Of a stretch of 64,000 nucleotides of DNA, positions 54,871 to 64,000 are shown one piece after another. The number at the start of each line of letters is the position of its first letter. Position 1 is the stretch's first letter. The stretch comes from Longibaculum muris (GTDB taxonomy: Bacteria; Bacillota_I; Bacilli_A; Erysipelotrichales; Coprobacillaceae), in contig NZ_SMCQ01000010.1 of NCBI RefSeq assembly GCF_004343035.1, forward strand, positions 25,180 through 89,179, in the 5' to 3' direction. The notes under the pieces are model-generated. The model searched no databases. It worked only from the letters and a program-made list of their open reading frames with translations, and was not told the origin of the DNA. The translations under genes and the position numbers were made by a program.

Positions 54871-57441
54871 ATGAATATAGAAAAATGGACAATGGCAATG
54901 CAGGAAGCGATTCAAAAGGCTTTTCAACAAACCATAGCAATGTCTCGGCAAGTTGTTGATATTGAGGATGTATTATTGGCTTTATTAGAAGATACAAGTG
55001 GTATTTTATATCGTGTTCTTGTAAAGGCTGGCGTAGATATAAACGATTTGAGAGCGTTATTGGAAAATAAAAGAGCTCAAAAGCCAAGAATTGAAGGGGT
55101 TGATGAAAGTCAATTAAGAATTTCTTATGATTTGAATCAATTGTTGATGAAGGCACAAAATATCATGAGTGATTATAAAGATGAGTATTTAAGTGTTGAA
55201 CACTTGATTATTGCTTTATTTAAGACTCAATCTTCTTTAACTCAAGAGATTATTCAAAAATATCAATTGAAACAAAGGGATATAGAAAAGATCATTAAAG
55301 AAATGCGAGGTGGAAATATGGTAGATAATCCAAATCCAGAAAATCAATATGAAGTTTTAAAAAAATATGGACGTGATCTGATTCAAGATGTCAAAGATGG
55401 AAAATTAGATCCTGTCATTGGACGTGATGAAGAAATTAGACGTGTGGTTCAAATCTTATCACGTAAAACAAAAAATAACCCAATCTTAATTGGTGAACCA
55501 GGAGTTGGGAAAACAGCAATTGTTGAAGGACTTGCTTGGCGTATTTTTAAAAACGATGTGCCTACAAGTTTACAGAATAAAACATTGTATGAACTTGATT
55601 TAGGGGCCTTGGTTGCGGGTGCAAAATATCGTGGTGAGTTTGAAGAAAGACTAAAAGCAGTTTTAAATGAAATTAAAAAATCAGAAGGGAATATTATCTT
55701 ATTTATTGATGAAATTCATCAATTGGTTGGAGCTGGTAAAACAGATGGTGCAATGGATGCTGCTAACTTATTAAAACCAATGTTAGCGCGTGGTGAATTA
55801 CATTGTATTGGTGCCACAACATTAGATGAATATCGTTTGTATATTGAAAAAGATGCAGCTTTAGAAAGACGTTTCCAAAAAGTTCAAGTTGATGAACCAG
55901 ATACGGATGATACAATCGCCATCTTACGTGGTTTAAAAGATAGCTTTGAATCTCATCATGGTGTTCAAATCACTGATACTGCGATTATTGGAGCAGTCAA
56001 TATGTCAGAACGTTATATTACTGATCGTTTCTTACCAGATAAAGCTATTGACTTAATTGATGAAGCTTGTGCATCAGTTCGTATGGAAATTGATTCCTTA
56101 CCTGAAGAATTAGATGTTATTACAAGAGAAAAGAATCGTTTGGAAATGGAACGTATTTCTATTGAAAAAGAAGATAAGAATGAAGATAATGAAAAACGTC
56201 TTGATGAAATCAAGAGTCGTATTGCATCACTTGATGAACAAGTAACAGGGTTAACTGATAAATGGAAAGAAGAAAAGAAAGCTTTAGATCATATTAAAGA
56301 ATTAAAAGATCAAAAAGTGCGATTAGAAGCTTTGAAAGATAAATATGAAACAGAAGGTAATTTAGAAGAAGCTTCTAAAATCAAATACGAAACTTTACCA
56401 AGAATTAATAAAGAAATTGCTGATTTCCAAGCTCAAGAATCAGATGATGCCTTGCTTCAAGAAAAAGTAACAGTTGATACTGTTAGTGAAGTCATTGCTC
56501 GATGGACAGGTATTCCAATGAATAAATTAATGGAATCAGAAAGGGATAAACTCTTACATCTTGATGAAACATTAAGAAAAAGAGTTATTGGACAAGATGA
56601 AGCCATTGAAAAAGTTTGTGATGCTATTTTAAGATCACGTGCTGGTATCAATGATGAAAATCGTCCAATTGGATCATTTCTATTCTTAGGACCTACAGGG
56701 GTAGGGAAAACGGAAGTTGCTAAGAGTTTAGCGGAACAATTGTTTGATAGTGAAAAGAACATTGTTCGTATTGACATGAGTGAATATATGGAAAAATTCA
56801 GTGTCTCTCGCTTACTTGGAGCGCCTCCAGGTTATGTAGGATATGAAGAAGGTGGACAATTAAGTGAAGCGGTTAGACGTGCACCTTATAGTATTGTCTT
56901 ATTAGATGAAATTGAAAAAGCTCATCCTGAAGTATTCAATGTTTTATTACAAGTCTTAGATGATGGTCGTATTACTGATTCTAAGGGAAATGTGGTTAGC
57001 TTTAAAAATACAATTATCATTATGACTTCTAATATTGGTTCTCAATATTTATTACAAGGGAATAATGCCGAAACCAGACATGAAGTGGAAATGGAATTGA
57101 AAGCTCACTTTAAACCAGAATTTTTAAATCGTATTGATGAAACAGTTATGTTTAATTCATTAGATGATCAAGTAGTTTATAAGATTATTGATAAATTTAT
57201 TCATCAATTAGCTCAAAGATTACAAGATCAAAAGATTACAATTGAAGTGACACATCAAGCTAAAGAAGAAATTGCAAAAGAAGGATTTGATCCTACATTT
57301 GGCGCAAGACCATTAAAACGTTTTATTCAATCACATATTGAAACTTTAGTCGCTAAAGCAATGATTAAAGGTGATATTGAAAAAGGCAGTCATATTCAAG
57401 TTGATTATCAAAATGATGAATTTGTCATTGTTAACGCATAA
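54871..57441 (+). CDS. clpB: ClpB disaggregase (Hsp104 family)
   Basis: 856 residues. N domain (about 1-145), first AAA+ module with Walker A GEPGVGKT at 208-215, the ClpB middle coiled coil (about 400-525), and the second AAA+ module with Walker A GPTGVGKT at 607-614. The M domain identifies ClpB rather than ClpC or ClpE. With DnaK it rescues aggregated proteins. AAAGGAGTGAG precedes the ATG. Two CIRCE sites over its promoter place it in the HrcA regulon, as groES-groEL in this window. Confidence 0.97.
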   Translation: MNIEKWTMAMQEAIQKAFQQTIAMSRQVVDIEDVLLALLEDTSGILYRVLVKAGVDINDLRALLENKRAQKPRIEGVDESQLRISYDLNQLLMKAQNIMSDYKDEYLSVEHLIIALFKTQSSLTQEIIQKYQLKQRDIEKIIKEMRGGNMVDNPNPENQYEVLKKYGRDLIQDVKDGKLDPVIGRDEEIRRVVQILSRKTKNNPILIGEPGVGKTAIVEGLAWRIFKNDVPTSLQNKTLYELDLGALVAGAKYRGEFEERLKAVLNEIKKSEGNIILFIDEIHQLVGAGKTDGAMDAANLLKPMLARGELHCIGATTLDEYRLYIEKDAALERRFQKVQVDEPDTDDTIAILRGLKDSFESHHGVQITDTAIIGAVNMSERYITDRFLPDKAIDLIDEACASVRMEIDSLPEELDVITREKNRLEMERISIEKEDKNEDNEKRLDEIKSRIASLDEQVTGLTDKWKEEKKALDHIKELKDQKVRLEALKDKYETEGNLEEASKIKYETLPRINKEIADFQAQESDDALLQEKVTVDTVSEVIARWTGIPMNKLMESERDKLLHLDETLRKRVIGQDEAIEKVCDAILRSRAGINDENRPIGSFLFLGPTGVGKTEVAKSLAEQLFDSEKNIVRIDMSEYMEKFSVSRLLGAPPGYVGYEEGGQLSEAVRRAPYSIVLLDEIEKAHPEVFNVLLQVLDDGRITDSKGNVVSFKNTIIIMTSNIGSQYLLQGNNAETRHEVEMELKAHFKPEFLNRIDETVMFNSLDDQVVYKIIDKFIHQLAQRLQDQKITIEVTHQAKEEIAKEGFDPTFGARPLKRFIQSHIETLVAKAMIKGDIEKGSHIQVDYQNDEFVIVNA

Positions 57442-57466
57442 GCTATTCTTATGCGTTTTCTTTTTG
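57434..57466 (+). terminator. Terminator after clpB
   Basis: AACGCATAAG pairs with CTTATGCGTT around a five-base loop, followed by TTCTTTTT. Confidence 0.88.
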
Positions 57467-57535
57467 TCTTTAAAGACGACCTTTTTACTTTTTATCTTGC
57501 ATAAAATGTGATAGAATAGCGAAAGGAGGATGTCT

Positions 57536-58270
57536 ATGCAAAGATATTTTATTGAACAAAATTGTATCCATGATGATTTGATTCAAATCGATGCTTATAA
57601 TCATAAACATATGCAAAGAGTGATGCGTTATCGTAATGGTGATCAGGTTGTTTGTTTATTGCCTGATCATAGAACATATCTTTATGAGATTGTAAATATT
57701 GATCAAGGTCTATTAAAACAAGTGGAAGAAATCAATGAGGATCATGAATTAGATGTTGATGTGACATTAATTTATGGTTTACCTAAAAATGATAAATTTG
57801 AATTTGTCTTACAAAAAGCAACTGAGTTAGGTGTCAAACGCATTGTACCATTTTTAAGTCAAAGAAGTATTATTAAAACCAATGCATTGACATTTGCCAA
57901 AAAGAATGAACGTTATTTAAAGATTTTAAAAGAAGCGAGTGAACAGTCTTATCGACAAATGATTCCTGAATTAACATCTTTGATAACTATTAAAGAATTA
58001 TCTCATTATTTATCAGATATTAATCTAGTCGCTTATGAAGAATCGAGTAAACAAGGGGAACACGCTTGTTTTGCAAGAGCGTTAAATCAGGATTTTCAAA
58101 CCATTACGATTATTGTTGGTCCTGAGGGTGGCTTTGATGAATCTGAAATTAAACAAATGGAAGCATTAGGAATTGAAGCGTGTTCATTAGGAAAAAGAAT
58201 TTTAAGGAGTGAGACTGCCCCACTCTATATGTTAAGTGTAATTGGTTATAGTAGGGAGTTGATGAAATAG
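57536..58270 (+). CDS. rsmE: 16S rRNA (uracil-1498-N3)-methyltransferase RsmE
   Basis: 244 residues. An N-terminal PUA-like domain (about 1-70; HKHMQRVMRYRNGDQV) and a SPOUT methyltransferase domain with KATELGVKRIVPFLSQRS near residue 95, IVGPEGGFDESEI near 195 and LGKRILRSETAPLYMLS near 222. It methylates U1498. GAAAGGAGG is 6 bases from the ATG at 57536; the ATG at 57530 directly abuts it and is unlikely. The next gene starts on the last base of its stop codon. Confidence 0.95.
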   Translation: MQRYFIEQNCIHDDLIQIDAYNHKHMQRVMRYRNGDQVVCLLPDHRTYLYEIVNIDQGLLKQVEEINEDHELDVDVTLIYGLPKNDKFEFVLQKATELGVKRIVPFLSQRSIIKTNALTFAKKNERYLKILKEASEQSYRQMIPELTSLITIKELSHYLSDINLVAYEESSKQGEHACFARALNQDFQTITIIVGPEGGFDESEIKQMEALGIEACSLGKRILRSETAPLYMLSVIGYSRELMK

Positions 58271-59040
58271 TGGGGTTTATAGAAAGTTTAAATAAATTTG
58301 GAAAGAAAATTCCAGTTCATAAAACAGAATTGTATGCGAAGATAGAAGAAGCCAAATTAGCATTATCGGCAAGGGGATTAGATGTTAAAATCAAAGATGA
58401 ATTTGATTTGTTTGCATATGAAATTATTTATAATGGTTTATTAACCCAAAATGGGATTGAAAATACTTATGAAGTCTTTTTAAATCAGCATTATGATTTA
58501 TTAGATTATTTAAATTATGATGAAAAACAAAAGATGTTTAATAATGATATTGCCCCATTATTGAAAGATAGACCACATTTTTATGATGAAGCTAGTCAAA
58601 CAGAAATCTATATTCCATATTTAGAGCCTTTTGTTAATCAAAGATATACAAAAGACTATCAAATCTTATTATTAAAACAACATCGTGAATATATTAAGAA
58701 TTTTTTGGTGAATAAAGATACACCTGAAAAAATGTATGGTTCACGTATTTTTAGAACAAAGTTTACTTCGTTAGAAAATGTTTATGAAGATCAAAGACAT
58801 TTATGTTTATATTTTGAACCATTAAAAACAATTTATATTTATAAAAAGGATTCCAAAGAATTATTAAATAAAGTTATTATTCAAGATGAAAAAAGTGATG
58901 AAAAGATTGAATTAGATACAGTTAAAACAATTGCTTATGATATAGAAAACTATCTATATCAAGATTGTTTAAATTTAATGAAAGAAAAACAATTGATATG
59001 TTTAAAAACATATCAAAAAATTGTTAAAAAGTATCAATAG
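58270..59040 (+). CDS. Hypothetical protein between rsmE and mtaB
   Basis: 256 residues, soluble, lysine- and aspartate-rich, with many aromatic residues (YLNYDEKQKMFNNDIAPLLKD; RIFRTKFTSLENVYEDQRH). No signal peptide or membrane helix and no family that I recognise. The GTG start at 58270 shares a base with the rsmE stop (TAGTG), showing translational coupling, and mtaB starts 12 bases after its stop. Position between two RNA-modification genes hints at translation-related work, but that is only context. Confidence 0.65.
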   Translation: MGFIESLNKFGKKIPVHKTELYAKIEEAKLALSARGLDVKIKDEFDLFAYEIIYNGLLTQNGIENTYEVFLNQHYDLLDYLNYDEKQKMFNNDIAPLLKDRPHFYDEASQTEIYIPYLEPFVNQRYTKDYQILLLKQHREYIKNFLVNKDTPEKMYGSRIFRTKFTSLENVYEDQRHLCLYFEPLKTIYIYKKDSKELLNKVIIQDEKSDEKIELDTVKTIAYDIENYLYQDCLNLMKEKQLICLKTYQKIVKKYQ

Positions 59041-59051
59041 AAAGGAAGAAT

Positions 59052-60362
59052 ATGAAAAAAACAGTTGCATTTTTAACATTGGGATGTAAAGTCAATACAT
59101 ATGAATCAGAGGCTATGTTAAGATTATTTAGCCAAGAGGGGTATCAAGAAGTTGATTTTAAGGAGAAAGCAGATGTTTATGTGATTAATACATGCACTGT
59201 CACAAATACAGGGGATTCAAAATCAAGACAAATGATTCGTCAGGCTATTCGTAGAAATCCACAGGCGATTGTTTGTGTTGTTGGCTGCTATAGTCAGGTA
59301 GCCAGTGAAGAAGTTATAGCGATTGAAGGAGTGAGTGTTGTACTTGGAACACAATTTAGAAATCGTATTGTTGAATTTGTTAAAGAATATGAAGCAACAA
59401 AGAAACCTGTTATTCATGTTGCAGATGTTATGAAACTCAATCATTTTGAGGATTTGGATATTGATGAATTTACCAAAAATACAAGAGCGTTCTTAAAGAT
59501 TCAAGATGGCTGCAATAATTTTTGTACCTATTGTATTATTCCTTATGCCAGAGGTCGCGTTCGTTCAAGAAAACCTGAAAGTGTCTTAAAACAAGCCCAA
59601 AAGTTAGTTGATCATGGTTTTGTGGAAATTGTTTTAACGGGGATTCATACAGCTGGATATGGAGTGGATTTAGAAGATTATTCTTTTTATGATTTATTGG
59701 TTGATCTCACAAGTAAAGTCAAAGGTTTGAAACGTTTACGTATCTCATCGATTGAAATGAGTCAAATTACGCATGAAATCATTGATTTAATTGCTACATC
59801 ACCAATTGTTGTAGATCATTTACATATTCCTATTCAAGCTGGATGTGATGCAACATTAAAAAGAATGAATCGTCATTATACAACACAGGAATTTGCTGAT
59901 AAATTAATAGAATTAAAACAAAAACTACCATCACTTTCTATTACAACTGATGTGATTGTTGGGTTTCCTGGAGAAAGTGAAGAAGAATTTAATCAAACAT
60001 ATCAATGGATTAAAGAAATGCATTTTAATCAATTACATGTTTTTCCTTATTCTCGAAGAAAAGGAACACCAGCGGCGAGAATGAAAGACCAAGTCGATGG
60101 AAATATTAAACATGAAAGAGTTAAAAGATTGATGGAATTATCAACTCAGTTACAAAGTGAGTTTGCTTCATGGCAAATTGGTCAAGTTTTAGAAGTTTTG
60201 ATTGAGGAAAGACATGGAGATTATATGGTTGGTCATGCTTCTAATTATTTGAAAGTGAATGTTGATTTACCAGATTCTTCGGTTGGACATATTTATAAGG
60301 TTCTTGTTGAAAAACAAGATGGAGTTGAATTGATTGGAAGTGTTGTTAATGAAAAAAATTAA
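59052..60362 (+). CDS. mtaB: tRNA (t6A37) methylthiotransferase MtaB
   Basis: 436 residues. The UPF0004 N-terminal domain has FLTLGCKVNTYESEAM and NTCTVTNTGDSKSRQ; the radical-SAM motif is GCNNFCTYCIIPYARGR (about residues 150-166); a C-terminal TRAM domain covers about 370-435. It converts t6A to ms2t6A at tRNA position 37. GAAAGGAAG precedes the ATG. Its end overlaps the start of the Mur-ligase gene by 14 bases. Confidence 0.95.
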   Translation: MKKTVAFLTLGCKVNTYESEAMLRLFSQEGYQEVDFKEKADVYVINTCTVTNTGDSKSRQMIRQAIRRNPQAIVCVVGCYSQVASEEVIAIEGVSVVLGTQFRNRIVEFVKEYEATKKPVIHVADVMKLNHFEDLDIDEFTKNTRAFLKIQDGCNNFCTYCIIPYARGRVRSRKPESVLKQAQKLVDHGFVEIVLTGIHTAGYGVDLEDYSFYDLLVDLTSKVKGLKRLRISSIEMSQITHEIIDLIATSPIVVDHLHIPIQAGCDATLKRMNRHYTTQEFADKLIELKQKLPSLSITTDVIVGFPGESEEEFNQTYQWIKEMHFNQLHVFPYSRRKGTPAARMKDQVDGNIKHERVKRLMELSTQLQSEFASWQIGQVLEVLIEERHGDYMVGHASNYLKVNVDLPDSSVGHIYKVLVEKQDGVELIGSVVNEKN

Positions 60363-61824
60363 TGAATTATTTGATGTGGAAGAAGATTTTAAGATTGTTT
60401 CGATTCATAGTGATTCTCGTTATGTAGGCAAGGATTCTATTTTCTTTTGTGTTGATGGTTTAAGTGTTGATGGCCATAAATATATTGAAGATGCTGTTTT
60501 TCAAGGCGCAAAATGTATCGTTTATTCTAAACCGTTAGCTTTTAAGCATCGTCATGTTTTGTATATTAAAGTTGATAATGTTTTAGATGAATTGAATCGT
60601 GTTGCTGATTTGTTTTATGATCATCCAAGTTATAAGATGACGATGATTGGTGTAACGGGTTCAAGTGGAAAAACTGCAGTTGCTTTGATGATTAAAGAAG
60701 TGCTTTCACATTATTTAAAGATGGGATATATTGGAACAAACAATATTGAATATGCTGATGTTGTGGAACAATGTCCTTATACAACACCAGAAACAATTTT
60801 CTTACAACGTCATTTAAATGATATGATTAAAAAGGATGTCAAAGGGGTCACTTTGGAAGTATCAAGTCATGGTTTGGCTTTGAAAAGAGTAGATAGTGTT
60901 CATTTTGATATTGCTATTTTTACGAATGTTTATGAAGAACATTTAGATTTTCATGGAACAATGGAAAATTTAATGGCTTCAAAGGCTAAATTATTTTCAT
61001 TGGTTGATGAAAAAGGTTATGCTATTTTGAATACTGATGAAGTTCGTTTCTTTAATTTGGTTAAAGATACATTGCATTGTCATCTTTTAACTTATGGAAT
61101 TGAACATAAGGCTGATGTTATGGCAAGGAATATTCAATTATTTATTGATCATAGTGAATTTGATTTACAGATTCATGATGAAATACGTCATATATCAGTA
61201 CCCGTCTTAGGAAGATTTAATATTTCTAATGTTTTAGCGGTGATTACATCTTTATTGGCGTTAGAAATGCCAATGAGTCAGGTTATTGAGTCGATTGGTT
61301 ATATTCAAGGTGTAGATGGACGTATGGAGCTATTAAAGCATAGCCAGCCTTTCCATGTGATTGTTGATTATTGTCAACATGCAAAAAGTTATGAGAAAGT
61401 CTTTGAATTTGCGCGTAGTATTAAAACGAGTGGGCGTATTATTGCTGTGTTTGGAGCCCCTGGTAAGAAAAATTATAACAAGCGTGAAAAAATTGGAAAA
61501 CTGGCCAATCAATATTGTGATCAAGTCATCTTGACAGCTGAAGATAATCGTGACGAAGATATCCATGATATCTGTTTAGAAATACAAGAATATATTGAAA
61601 CACCAGTCAGTGTTATTATAGAAGATCGTCGGATTGCTATTGAACAGGCAATCGAAATAGCTAATCGAGGTGATATCATATTAATCTTAGGAAAAGGACA
61701 TGAACAATTTATGGCTTCATCAATTGGTAATGAGCCTTACCCGGGAGATAAATATGTCGCATTAGAAGCAATCAATAAAATATTTGAAGGAGAAGATGAA
61801 TATGAATTACAACAAGTTTATTGA
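60349..61824 (+). CDS. MurE-like Mur ligase with atypical motifs
   Basis: 491 residues, three-domain Mur ligase: N-terminal UDP-binding domain (about 1-90), P-loop GVTGSSGKT at 101-109, [12 protein letters not shown] near 145, [13 protein letters not shown] near 170, and ILGKGHEQF near 445. It would add residue three to UDP-MurNAc-L-Ala-D-Glu. Two usual blocks are degenerate: the DYAHTPDS block reads DYCQHAKS (340-347), and the substrate motif D-N-P-R reads EDNR (398-401), keeping Arg401. It may be the true MurE with an unusual amino acid or a paralogue. It overlaps mtaB and deoC. Confidence 0.8.
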   Translation: MKKINELFDVEEDFKIVSIHSDSRYVGKDSIFFCVDGLSVDGHKYIEDAVFQGAKCIVYSKPLAFKHRHVLYIKVDNVLDELNRVADLFYDHPSYKMTMIGVTGSSGKTAVALMIKEVLSHYLKMGYIGTNNIEYADVVEQCPYTTPETIFLQRHLNDMIKKDVKGVTLEVSSHGLALKRVDSVHFDIAIFTNVYEEHLDFHGTMENLMASKAKLFSLVDEKGYAILNTDEVRFFNLVKDTLHCHLLTYGIEHKADVMARNIQLFIDHSEFDLQIHDEIRHISVPVLGRFNISNVLAVITSLLALEMPMSQVIESIGYIQGVDGRMELLKHSQPFHVIVDYCQHAKSYEKVFEFARSIKTSGRIIAVFGAPGKKNYNKREKIGKLANQYCDQVILTAEDNRDEDIHDICLEIQEYIETPVSVIIEDRRIAIEQAIEIANRGDIILILGKGHEQFMASSIGNEPYPGDKYVALEAINKIFEGEDEYELQQVY

Positions 61825-62464
61825 TCACACTGCTTTAAAAGCAGACACAACGCAAGCAACAATTACAAAACTATGTGAAGAAGCAAAACAATATGATTTT
61901 GCATCAGTCTGTGTCAATCCAACATGGGTGAGTTATTGTGCTGATTATTTAAAAGATACAGATGTTAAAATCTGTACAGTTATTGGTTTTCCATTAGGAG
62001 CAAATACTTCAAAAGTCAAAGCTTTTGAAGCTAAGGATGCCATTGAAAATGGTGCTGATGAAGTGGATATGGTTATTAACATTGGTGCTTTAAAAGATGG
62101 GAATACTGAACTTGTTTATCAAGATATCAAGGCAGTTGTTGATGCAAGTCAAGACCATTGCGTAAAAGTTATTATTGAAACATGTTTATTAACTGATGAA
62201 GAAAAAGTTACAGTTTGCAAGCTTGCTGTGAAAGCTGGAGCAACTTTCGTAAAGACTTCAACAGGATTTAGTACTGGGGGTGCAACTGCTCAAGATGTTG
62301 CCTTAATGAAAGCAACAGTTAAAGATGCTTGCCAAGTTAAAGCAAGTGGAGGCGTTAGAAATTATGCTGATATGATGGCTGTTATTGAAGCAGGAGCAAC
62401 ACGTATTGGGACATCTGCTGGTGTTCAATTAATGAATAACGAAGAAAGTAAAGCTGATTATTAA
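61802..62464 (+). CDS. deoC: Deoxyribose-phosphate aldolase
   Basis: 220 residues, class I aldolase barrel. [16 protein letters not shown] at the start, VCVNPTWV near residue 40, [13 protein letters not shown] near 62, the Schiff-base Lys151 in [12 protein letters not shown], and KASGGVRN near 180. It cleaves deoxyribose-5-phosphate to acetaldehyde and glyceraldehyde-3-phosphate. The ATG at 61802 is 9 bases after AAGGAG; upstream ATGs at 61784 and 61796 are badly spaced. It overlaps the Mur-ligase gene by 23 bases and ends in a terminator. Confidence 0.95.
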   Translation: MNYNKFIDHTALKADTTQATITKLCEEAKQYDFASVCVNPTWVSYCADYLKDTDVKICTVIGFPLGANTSKVKAFEAKDAIENGADEVDMVINIGALKDGNTELVYQDIKAVVDASQDHCVKVIIETCLLTDEEKVTVCKLAVKAGATFVKTSTGFSTGGATAQDVALMKATVKDACQVKASGGVRNYADMMAVIEAGATRIGTSAGVQLMNNEESKADY

Positions 62465-62468
62465 AATG

Positions 62469-62504
62469 AAAAGATTTGAATCAATGTGATTCAAATCTTT
62501 TATT
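62469..62504 (+). terminator. Terminator after deoC
   Basis: AAAAGATTTGAATCA pairs with TGATTCAAATCTTTT around a short loop, followed by ATTAT. Confidence 0.85.
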
Positions 62505-62532
62505 ATGATTGTAGCAAAGAAGGGATATGAAA

Positions 62533-63252
62533 ATGAAAAAATTAAGTATTTTATTGTTGATAGGAACATTATTTGTTGGATGTCAGCAATCAAAGGGAAT
62601 AGATGAGTATAAAGGATTAAAGACACAAGAAACATTTGAAAAAGTTTCTGATAAAATGGATAAGGAAGTTCATTATGTTCATGTGGTAGCTGAAAATTCT
62701 GAAACAAAATATGACCAGGAATTGTATATGATTGATGGAAAAATACATTCTTTTCAAAAGTCTGAAATAAAAGCTAATAAAAAATATTCTTTTAGTTTAA
62801 TGACAACGGATAAAAATTATGGTTTATTTGATACTTATGGAACAATGAAATTAATGAAATTAGATAAACAGCCATTACCAAGTACCTATTTAAATAATCT
62901 CTTTCAAAATAAGAAACTTAAAATTATCGATACCAAAAGAGAGGATAATGATGATGGTATAGTCTTAACTATTCAATATTCATATGATGAAAATGGGAAA
63001 TCAAAAAATGGTGATCTTTGTTATATGAATTTACAAATTATAATCAATAATGAAGGATTGATTGAAAAAGAAGTCAATACACTTTATACTGATGACACAT
63101 TTCAAACAAAAAGAAAAGATGCACTTATAACGACAACAACTTTTTTAGATTATAACCAAAAATCTCAAGATGATTTTAATAAAATCACTGAAAAAATTGA
63201 AAAAAGTGAAGGCGTTCTTTATGAAGATTTTGTTAAAAGTTTAGAACAATAA
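62533..63252 (+). CDS. Putative lipoprotein of unknown function
   Basis: 239 residues. A lipoprotein signal peptide, KKLSILLLIGTLFVGC, has its lipobox cysteine at residue 17, so the mature protein is tethered to the outer face of the membrane. The rest is hydrophilic with strand-rich segments (YDQELYMIDGKIHSFQKSEIK) and recalls small outer-surface carrier-like folds, but I recognise no family. The ATG at 62533 suits AGGG at 62521-62524 better than that at 62527. It is the last chromosomal gene before the integrative element. Confidence 0.72.
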   Translation: MKKLSILLLIGTLFVGCQQSKGIDEYKGLKTQETFEKVSDKMDKEVHYVHVVAENSETKYDQELYMIDGKIHSFQKSEIKANKKYSFSLMTTDKNYGLFDTYGTMKLMKLDKQPLPSTYLNNLFQNKKLKIIDTKREDNDDGIVLTIQYSYDENGKSKNGDLCYMNLQIIINNEGLIEKEVNTLYTDDTFQTKRKDALITTTTFLDYNQKSQDDFNKITEKIEKSEGVLYEDFVKSLEQ

Positions 63253-63510
63253 CACTTAAAAAAGAATATAAAAAGAAAATGTAAGCCGTTACTTTTCAAA
63301 AAGTTAAGAAAATTTGTAAAATATGTGAAATCTAATCAAGTTTACATCAAACATAAAATGAATTTTTACAATAAGGCTTAAAACTTCACATATCGTCTTA
63401 AAGCCTTATTTTATGAGGGTTTCTCATTTTTTCATTCGGTAGATTGCTTTATATTTTGGCTTAAACTATCACTTTTTAACGTTCTAAAAAGTAGTAAATT
63501 TAGTAGTAGA
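63253..63510. other. Junction region between chromosome and Tn916-like element
   Basis: 258 gene-free bases, very AT-rich. It holds an inverted repeat AATAAGGCTT/AAGCCTTATT (63370-63379, 63401-63410), a hairpin ACTTTTTA/TAAAAAGT (63471-63478, 63485-63492), and two integrase arm-site-like repeats next to the integrase gene. The outer end of the element should lie in this stretch; I cannot fix the exact base without an uninterrupted relative. Confidence 0.55.
63490..63510. repeat. Tn916-type DR2-like integrase arm sites
   Basis: AGTAGTAAATT at 63490-63500 and AGTAGTAGATT at 63502-63512 are direct repeats with a 12-base period. The first matches the AGTAGTAAATT core that I recall as the site of the Tn916 integrase N-terminal domain, and in Tn916 such sites also lie beside the int 3' end. 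Confidence 0.65.
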
Positions 63511-64000
63511 TTACGCAGTCAATCGTTTCATTTCGGCTTGTGCTGATTGATAACTTCCATGTGCATAATATCCTAGTGTCATAGTAATATTCTTATGCCC
63601 CATAACATACTGTAGATTATTTGGTGTCATTCCTTTGTTTGCCATGTTCGTACAAAAAGTATGTCTTAAAATATGTGGTGTGATATTAGGAAGTTCTTTT
63701 CCTGTATATTTACGATACTTTTTTGAAAGTGCTGAAAATCTACATGAATAGTATGCGTTATACATAGGTAATCCTTGCCTGTTCAAAAAGAGAAAATCGC
63801 TATAACCGTCAACAACAATAGGCTGTGTATTTTTTCTGTTTTTTATAACTTCCAGCAAAGTTTGAAATACCAAGTCTGTCATAGGTATCTTGCGATAACC
63901 GCTGTCACTTTTCGGTGGTTCTGTATAGTATCCGTCTTTATCCTTTTTCAATTGGTGGTTAATATCAATTGTGCGATTATCAAAATCAATGTCAGAAAGC
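63511..64000 (-). CDS. int: Tn916-family tyrosine recombinase/integrase, partial
   Basis: About 162 C-terminal residues; the frame stays open to the window edge (LSDIDFDNRTIDINHQLK...), so the N-terminus lies outside and the apparent TTG start at 63951 is internal. PPKSDSGYRKIPMT, the HxxR box HILRHTFCTNMANKG, the second His in MGHKNITMTLGYY and the nucleophile Tyr in YYAHG are all present. It catalyses excision and insertion of a conjugative or mobilisable element. The rest of the element lies to the right of the window. Confidence 0.92.
   Translation of the reverse strand, partial: LSDIDFDNRTIDINHQLKKDKDGYYTEPPKSDSGYRKIPMTDLVFQTLLEVIKNRKNTQPIVVDGYSDFLFLNRQGLPMYNAYYSCRFSALSKKYRKYTGKELPNITPHILRHTFCTNMANKGMTPNNLQYVMGHKNITMTLGYYAHGSYQSAQAEMKRLTA

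Noticed and set aside
63370..63410. Terminator for the integrase gene
   Set aside because: The inverted repeat is convincing, but no T-run follows on either strand, so I list it only as an inverted repeat of the junction region.

Overview
The window is a gene-dense, AT-rich chromosomal segment from a low-GC Bacillota, most likely an Erysipelotrichia gut organism (Coprobacillus / Thomasclavelia / C. innocuum-like). The supports are AGGAGG-type ribosome sites, a T-box isoleucyl-tRNA synthetase, HrcA/CIRCE heat-shock control, a KtrAB potassium system, a PASTA kinase/PP2C pair, a CotD-like spore-coat gene and a D-Ala-D-Ser type van cluster. The family assignment is inference. No tRNA, rRNA or CRISPR array is visible, and no gene-free gap exceeds about 260 bases.

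Layout. 1-4.3 kb: the end of the sepF-ylmH-divIVA-ileS division cluster, with a T-box before ileS. 4.3-12.2 kb: a DMT transporter, a PBP5-like carboxypeptidase, small metabolic genes, manA, two poorly known proteins, malic enzyme, and yjdF behind a yjdF-type riboswitch. 12.2-15.1 kb: a BlaI/BlaR1-like regulatory operon with its operators. 15.1-17.2 kb: groES-groEL with two CIRCE elements. 17.2-31 kb: small enzymes, a PadR/DUF2812 pair, yebC, two FAD oxidoreductases, ktrB-ktrA, and a large MacB/FtsX-type ABC exporter. 31-39 kb: a secreted NlpC/P60 hydrolase behind a repeat-rich promoter, the NAD(P)HX repair enzyme, a membrane GGDEF protein, a PgeF-type protein, a CotD-like coat protein and rqcH. 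38.8-49.5 kb: the co-directional run gmk, priA, rsmB, rlmN, prpC, pknB, rsgA, rpe, thiN, degV. 49.5-54.7 kb (minus strand): a compact van-type operon. 54.8-63.3 kb: clpB with two CIRCE sites, rsmE, an unknown gene, mtaB, a divergent murE-like gene, deoC and a lipoprotein. 63.3-64 kb: the right end of a Tn916-like integrative element with the C-terminal part of its integrase.

The main discovery candidate is the five-gene minus-strand operon at 49538-54656. It encodes a VanC/E/G-type D-Ala-D-Ser ligase, a VanXY-type D,D-peptidase, a VanT membrane domain, a VanT racemase domain and a VanY carboxypeptidase, with every gene overlapping the next. Ligase and racemase both carry residues associated with D-serine use. 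No VanR/VanS pair is adjacent. VanT, a single fused protein in enterococci, is split here: the junction carries a run of seven A, one base away from restoring the fusion, immediately followed by a strong ribosome site for the racemase. Two more D,D-carboxypeptidase-type or wall genes (dacA-like, murE-like), the PASTA kinase and the NlpC/P60 hydrolase make cell-wall metabolism a recurring theme.

Several genes rescue or assist ribosomes (ylmH, rqcH, yebC, rsgA), and heat-shock loci (groE, clpB) share paired CIRCE operators. Start codons were moved from the longest open frame wherever a ribosome site clearly favoured an internal start.
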